57,860 bases of DNA from Gemmobacter caeni. Its GTDB lineage: Bacteria; Pseudomonadota; Alphaproteobacteria; Rhodobacterales; Rhodobacteraceae. This document shows, one piece after another, positions 56,014 to 57,860 of this stretch (position 1 is the first letter of the stretch; every line of letters begins with the position of its first letter). The notes below the pieces were generated by a model. It had not been told where the DNA came from. It saw only the letters and a program-made list of their open reading frames with translations, and did not search any database. The stretch is taken from positions 1-57,860 of the forward strand of contig NZ_QBKP01000023.1 in the NCBI RefSeq assembly GCF_003054195.1. Direction: 5' to 3'. A program made the position numbers and the translations under genes.

Positions 56014-56637
56014 ATGCTGGTCAGCGGTCAGACGCTTCTGAGTCAGACGGAAACGCTTGCGGCAAGCGAGCCTGCGGAGCCCGCCGAAGAGGCGATCGGC
56101 GAGCGAATCATCGGTCTGCGCAAGACCCGTGGGCTGACGCTTCAGGAATGCGCGCGCCTGTCCGGTGTGGCTGCCTCCACCCTGTCGAAGATCGAGCGCA
56201 ACGAACTGTCGCCCACCGTTTCAACTCTTGTGAAAATTGCATCGGGTTTCGGTGTCGAGCCCGCCGAACTGCTGGCGCCCAGCCGGGTCGCTACCGCGCC
56301 GGGGCGCCGCGCGGTCAGCCGTCAGGGCGAGGGCAAGGCGCATACCTCGCAATCCTGCCAGAACCGCCTGCTGTGCAGCGAACTGAAGAACAAGCGCATG
56401 GTGCCGGTGCGCACGCGTGTCACCGCGCGCAGCACCACCGATTACCCTGTCTGGCCGCAATCGGACGCCGAAATCTTCCTCTGGGTCGTTTCGGGCCGGA
56501 TGTTGCTGCACTCCAAAGTCTATGAGCCGCTGGAACTCGGTCCCGGCGATTCCGTCTATTACGATGGCAATGTCCCGCATTGCTGGACGACGGCAGGGGA
56601 CGAGGATGCCGAGGTCATCTGGGTGGTGAGCGCCTGA
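56014..56637 (+). CDS. XRE-family regulator with C-terminal cupin domain
   Basis: A 207-residue regulator. The helix-turn-helix is at about 28-82 (IIGLRKTRGLTLQECARLSGVAASTLSKIERNELSPTVSTLVKIASGFGV). A cupin sensor domain fills the C-terminal half, with EIFLWVVSGRMLLHS, LGPGDSVYYDGNVPHCW and the end VIWVVSA. XRE-cupin proteins sense small ligands and control adjacent uptake and catabolic operons. It is divergent from the TRAP operon and ends one base before the FMN dehydrogenase gene, so it probably controls both. GAAAGGTG is the ribosome site. Confidence 0.92.
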   Translation: MLVSGQTLLSQTETLAASEPAEPAEEAIGERIIGLRKTRGLTLQECARLSGVAASTLSKIERNELSPTVSTLVKIASGFGVEPAELLAPSRVATAPGRRAVSRQGEGKAHTSQSCQNRLLCSELKNKRMVPVRTRVTARSTTDYPVWPQSDAEIFLWVVSGRMLLHSKVYEPLELGPGDSVYYDGNVPHCWTTAGDEDAEVIWVVSA

Positions 56638-56638
56638 A

Positions 56639-57757
56639 ATGGCGACCTTCCTCAGCTTCGATGCGGCCCGGCGCAGCGCGCGCCGTCGCCTGCCGCGCGG
56701 GCTGTTCGATTACATCGACCGGGGCGTGGGAGAGGAAGCCAGCCTGCGGGCCCTGCGTGCCCGGCTGGATGCGGCCGGGATCGTGCCGCAGGTCTTGCAG
56801 GGGCGCACCGGGCCGGACACCGGCTGCACCCTGTTCGGCCAGCGATACGCTGCCCCCTTCATCATCGCCCCCACAGCCATGGCCGGGCTGGTGCATCGGC
56901 AGGGCGAGGCCGCACTGGCGCGGGCGGCCGGGGCGGCGGGCATCCCGTTTTCCCTGTCCACCCAATCGGTCAGCGGGGTAGATGATATCGCCCGCGCCGC
57001 GCCCGAAACTGCAATCTGGATGCAGATTTACCTCTGGCGTGAGCTGAGCTTCACCGAGGCGCTGCTGGTCAGGGCCCGGAATGCCGGGGTGCGGGTGCTG
57101 GTGATGACGGTCGACACGCCCGCCGGGTCGCGCAAGGAATGGAACCTGCAAAGCGGCTTCAACATGCCTTTTCGCATTTGCGCGCGCAGCCTGACCGATC
57201 TTGCGCTGCGCCCCAACTGGCTGGCCGGGGTGATGCTGCCGCAAGTGCTGCGTGGAGGTATCCCGCAGATGGACAATTATCCCGAAGGCATGCGCCCGCG
57301 CCTGATTGGCCCGCCCGTCGATCCGCGCCTGTCGCTGATGCCGGGACTGAACTGGGATCACGTTGCGTGGCTGCGCGACCGCTGGTCCGGCACGCTGATC
57401 CTGAAGGGCATCCTGTCGCCCGACGATGCACGGCGCGCGGCTGAGGCCGGTGCTGACGGCATTGTCGTTTCCTCGCACGGCGCCCGGAATTTCGACGCCG
57501 CCCCCGCGCCCATCGACGTCCTGCCGCAGATCATCAGCGCGGTTGCGGGGCGCCTGACTGTTCTGGCGGACAGCGGCGTGAAGCGTGGCCTTGATGTCCT
57601 GCGCTATACCACACGCGGGGCGCGGAGTGTCATGCTCGGCCGGCTGCCGCTCTGGGCGCTGGCCTCGGGCGGCGAGGCCGGTGTGCACGAGATGCTGGCC
57701 GTCCTGCGTACCGAATATGCCGAGGCGCTGAACTACCTGCCGCCCGCTGAGGCCTGA
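56639..57757 (+). CDS. FMN-dependent alpha-hydroxyacid dehydrogenase (L-lactate/mandelate dehydrogenase family)
   Basis: A 372-residue TIM-barrel flavoenzyme that oxidises L-2-hydroxy acids to 2-oxo acids. Typical parts are GLFDYIDRGVGEEASLR, FIIAPTAMAGLVHRQGE, FSLSTQSVSG, WMQIYLW and the FMN-binding LILKGIL (Lys256). The active-site motif reads SSHGARNFD, with His280 and Arg283 retained, but it differs from the usual SNHGGRQLD at several positions, so substrate choice may be unusual. It lies one base after the regulator and is paired across the divergent promoter with a D-specific flavoenzyme, as if both enantiomers of an acid are used. Confidence 0.9.
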   Translation: MATFLSFDAARRSARRRLPRGLFDYIDRGVGEEASLRALRARLDAAGIVPQVLQGRTGPDTGCTLFGQRYAAPFIIAPTAMAGLVHRQGEAALARAAGAAGIPFSLSTQSVSGVDDIARAAPETAIWMQIYLWRELSFTEALLVRARNAGVRVLVMTVDTPAGSRKEWNLQSGFNMPFRICARSLTDLALRPNWLAGVMLPQVLRGGIPQMDNYPEGMRPRLIGPPVDPRLSLMPGLNWDHVAWLRDRWSGTLILKGILSPDDARRAAEAGADGIVVSSHGARNFDAAPAPIDVLPQIISAVAGRLTVLADSGVKRGLDVLRYTTRGARSVMLGRLPLWALASGGEAGVHEMLAVLRTEYAEALNYLPPAEA

Positions 57758-57860
57758 TGCGGCGTGAGGTTTGGATGAGCGTTAGCGAATGGTTTGAGGT
57801 TTTCGAGAAATGTTGTGATGCGGTTGAGGTTTGGGAGATTTTTGAGATCGATGTTCCATC
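57758..57860 (+). other. Window end, possible start of a partial gene
   Basis: From ATG at 57775 a frame stays open to the window edge (29 codons, beginning MSVSEWFEVFEKC), with GAGG 8 bases upstream. However, its base use is far more T-rich than the rest of the window, and it consists largely of imperfect repeats of TGAGGTTT, so the apparent peptide may be an artefact. It could be the start of a gene of foreign composition or non-coding sequence. Confidence 0.25.

Overview
The window is a GC-rich stretch of an alphaproteobacterial chromosome, most likely from the Rhodobacterales (Rhodobacter/Gemmobacter/roseobacter type). The evidence is the replication block rpsT-dnaA-dnaN-recF-gyrB, the mutM/ubiE-ubiB pair, the TamA/TamB pair, a xylose operon with a short one-domain XylG, and TRAP and CoxG-type accessory genes. 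I see no rRNA, tRNA, insertion sequence, prophage or CRISPR array, so genus cannot be fixed. Nearly all genes are intact and tightly packed. Long antisense open frames are a by-product of the high GC content and are left out.

Layout. (1) 315-5415 (+): exopolysaccharide module with a FlaA1/WbpM-type membrane sugar-nucleotide dehydratase, a YjbH outer-membrane protein, a GfcB/YjbF lipoprotein and a small secreted YjbE/GfcA-like protein, closed by a strong terminator. (2) 5499-11988: a YihY membrane protein converging on the tamA-tamB outer-membrane assembly operon (-). (3) 12189-20709: a LysR regulator, then a ROK repressor (-) divergent from xylF-xylH-xylG-xylB-xylA (+), a complete xylose uptake and isomerase pathway with a clear inverted-repeat operator. 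(4) 20834-31166 (+): an unusual catabolic-looking gene set. It holds an orphan molybdenum-hydroxylase catalytic subunit, a divergent DapA-family aldolase, 3-hydroxyanthranilate 3,4-dioxygenase, a full branched-chain-type ABC importer, an aspartate-dehydrogenase-like enzyme, a CoxG protein and a kynurenine-formamidase-like hydrolase. (5) 31240-36160 (+): lytic transglycosylase, flhA, fliR, flhB and a small helical protein (flagellar export). (6) 36163-44350 (-): gyrB, a LysE exporter, a VOC protein, recF, dnaN, dnaA, rpsT. (7) 44500-50235: enoyl-CoA hydratase and mutM (-), ubiE-ubiB (+), a Na/Pi cotransporter (-). (8) 50505-57757: a TRAP transporter operon with a DapA-family enzyme and a D-2-hydroxyacid dehydrogenase (-), divergent from an XRE-cupin regulator and an FMN L-2-hydroxyacid dehydrogenase (+).

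The best candidate for something undescribed is region 4. Its genes overlap or nearly touch over 10 kb and suggest uptake and ring cleavage of an aminophenol-carboxylate such as 3-hydroxyanthranilate. However, the usual decarboxylase and dehydrogenase of the known pathway are missing, and a molybdenum enzyme, an aldolase and an amino-acid-dehydrogenase-like protein are present instead. A second cluster worth attention is region 8. A third point is the gap upstream of dnaA, which has a cluster of GANTC (CcrM) sites, a perfect inverted repeat and helically phased A-tracts, but no consensus DnaA boxes.
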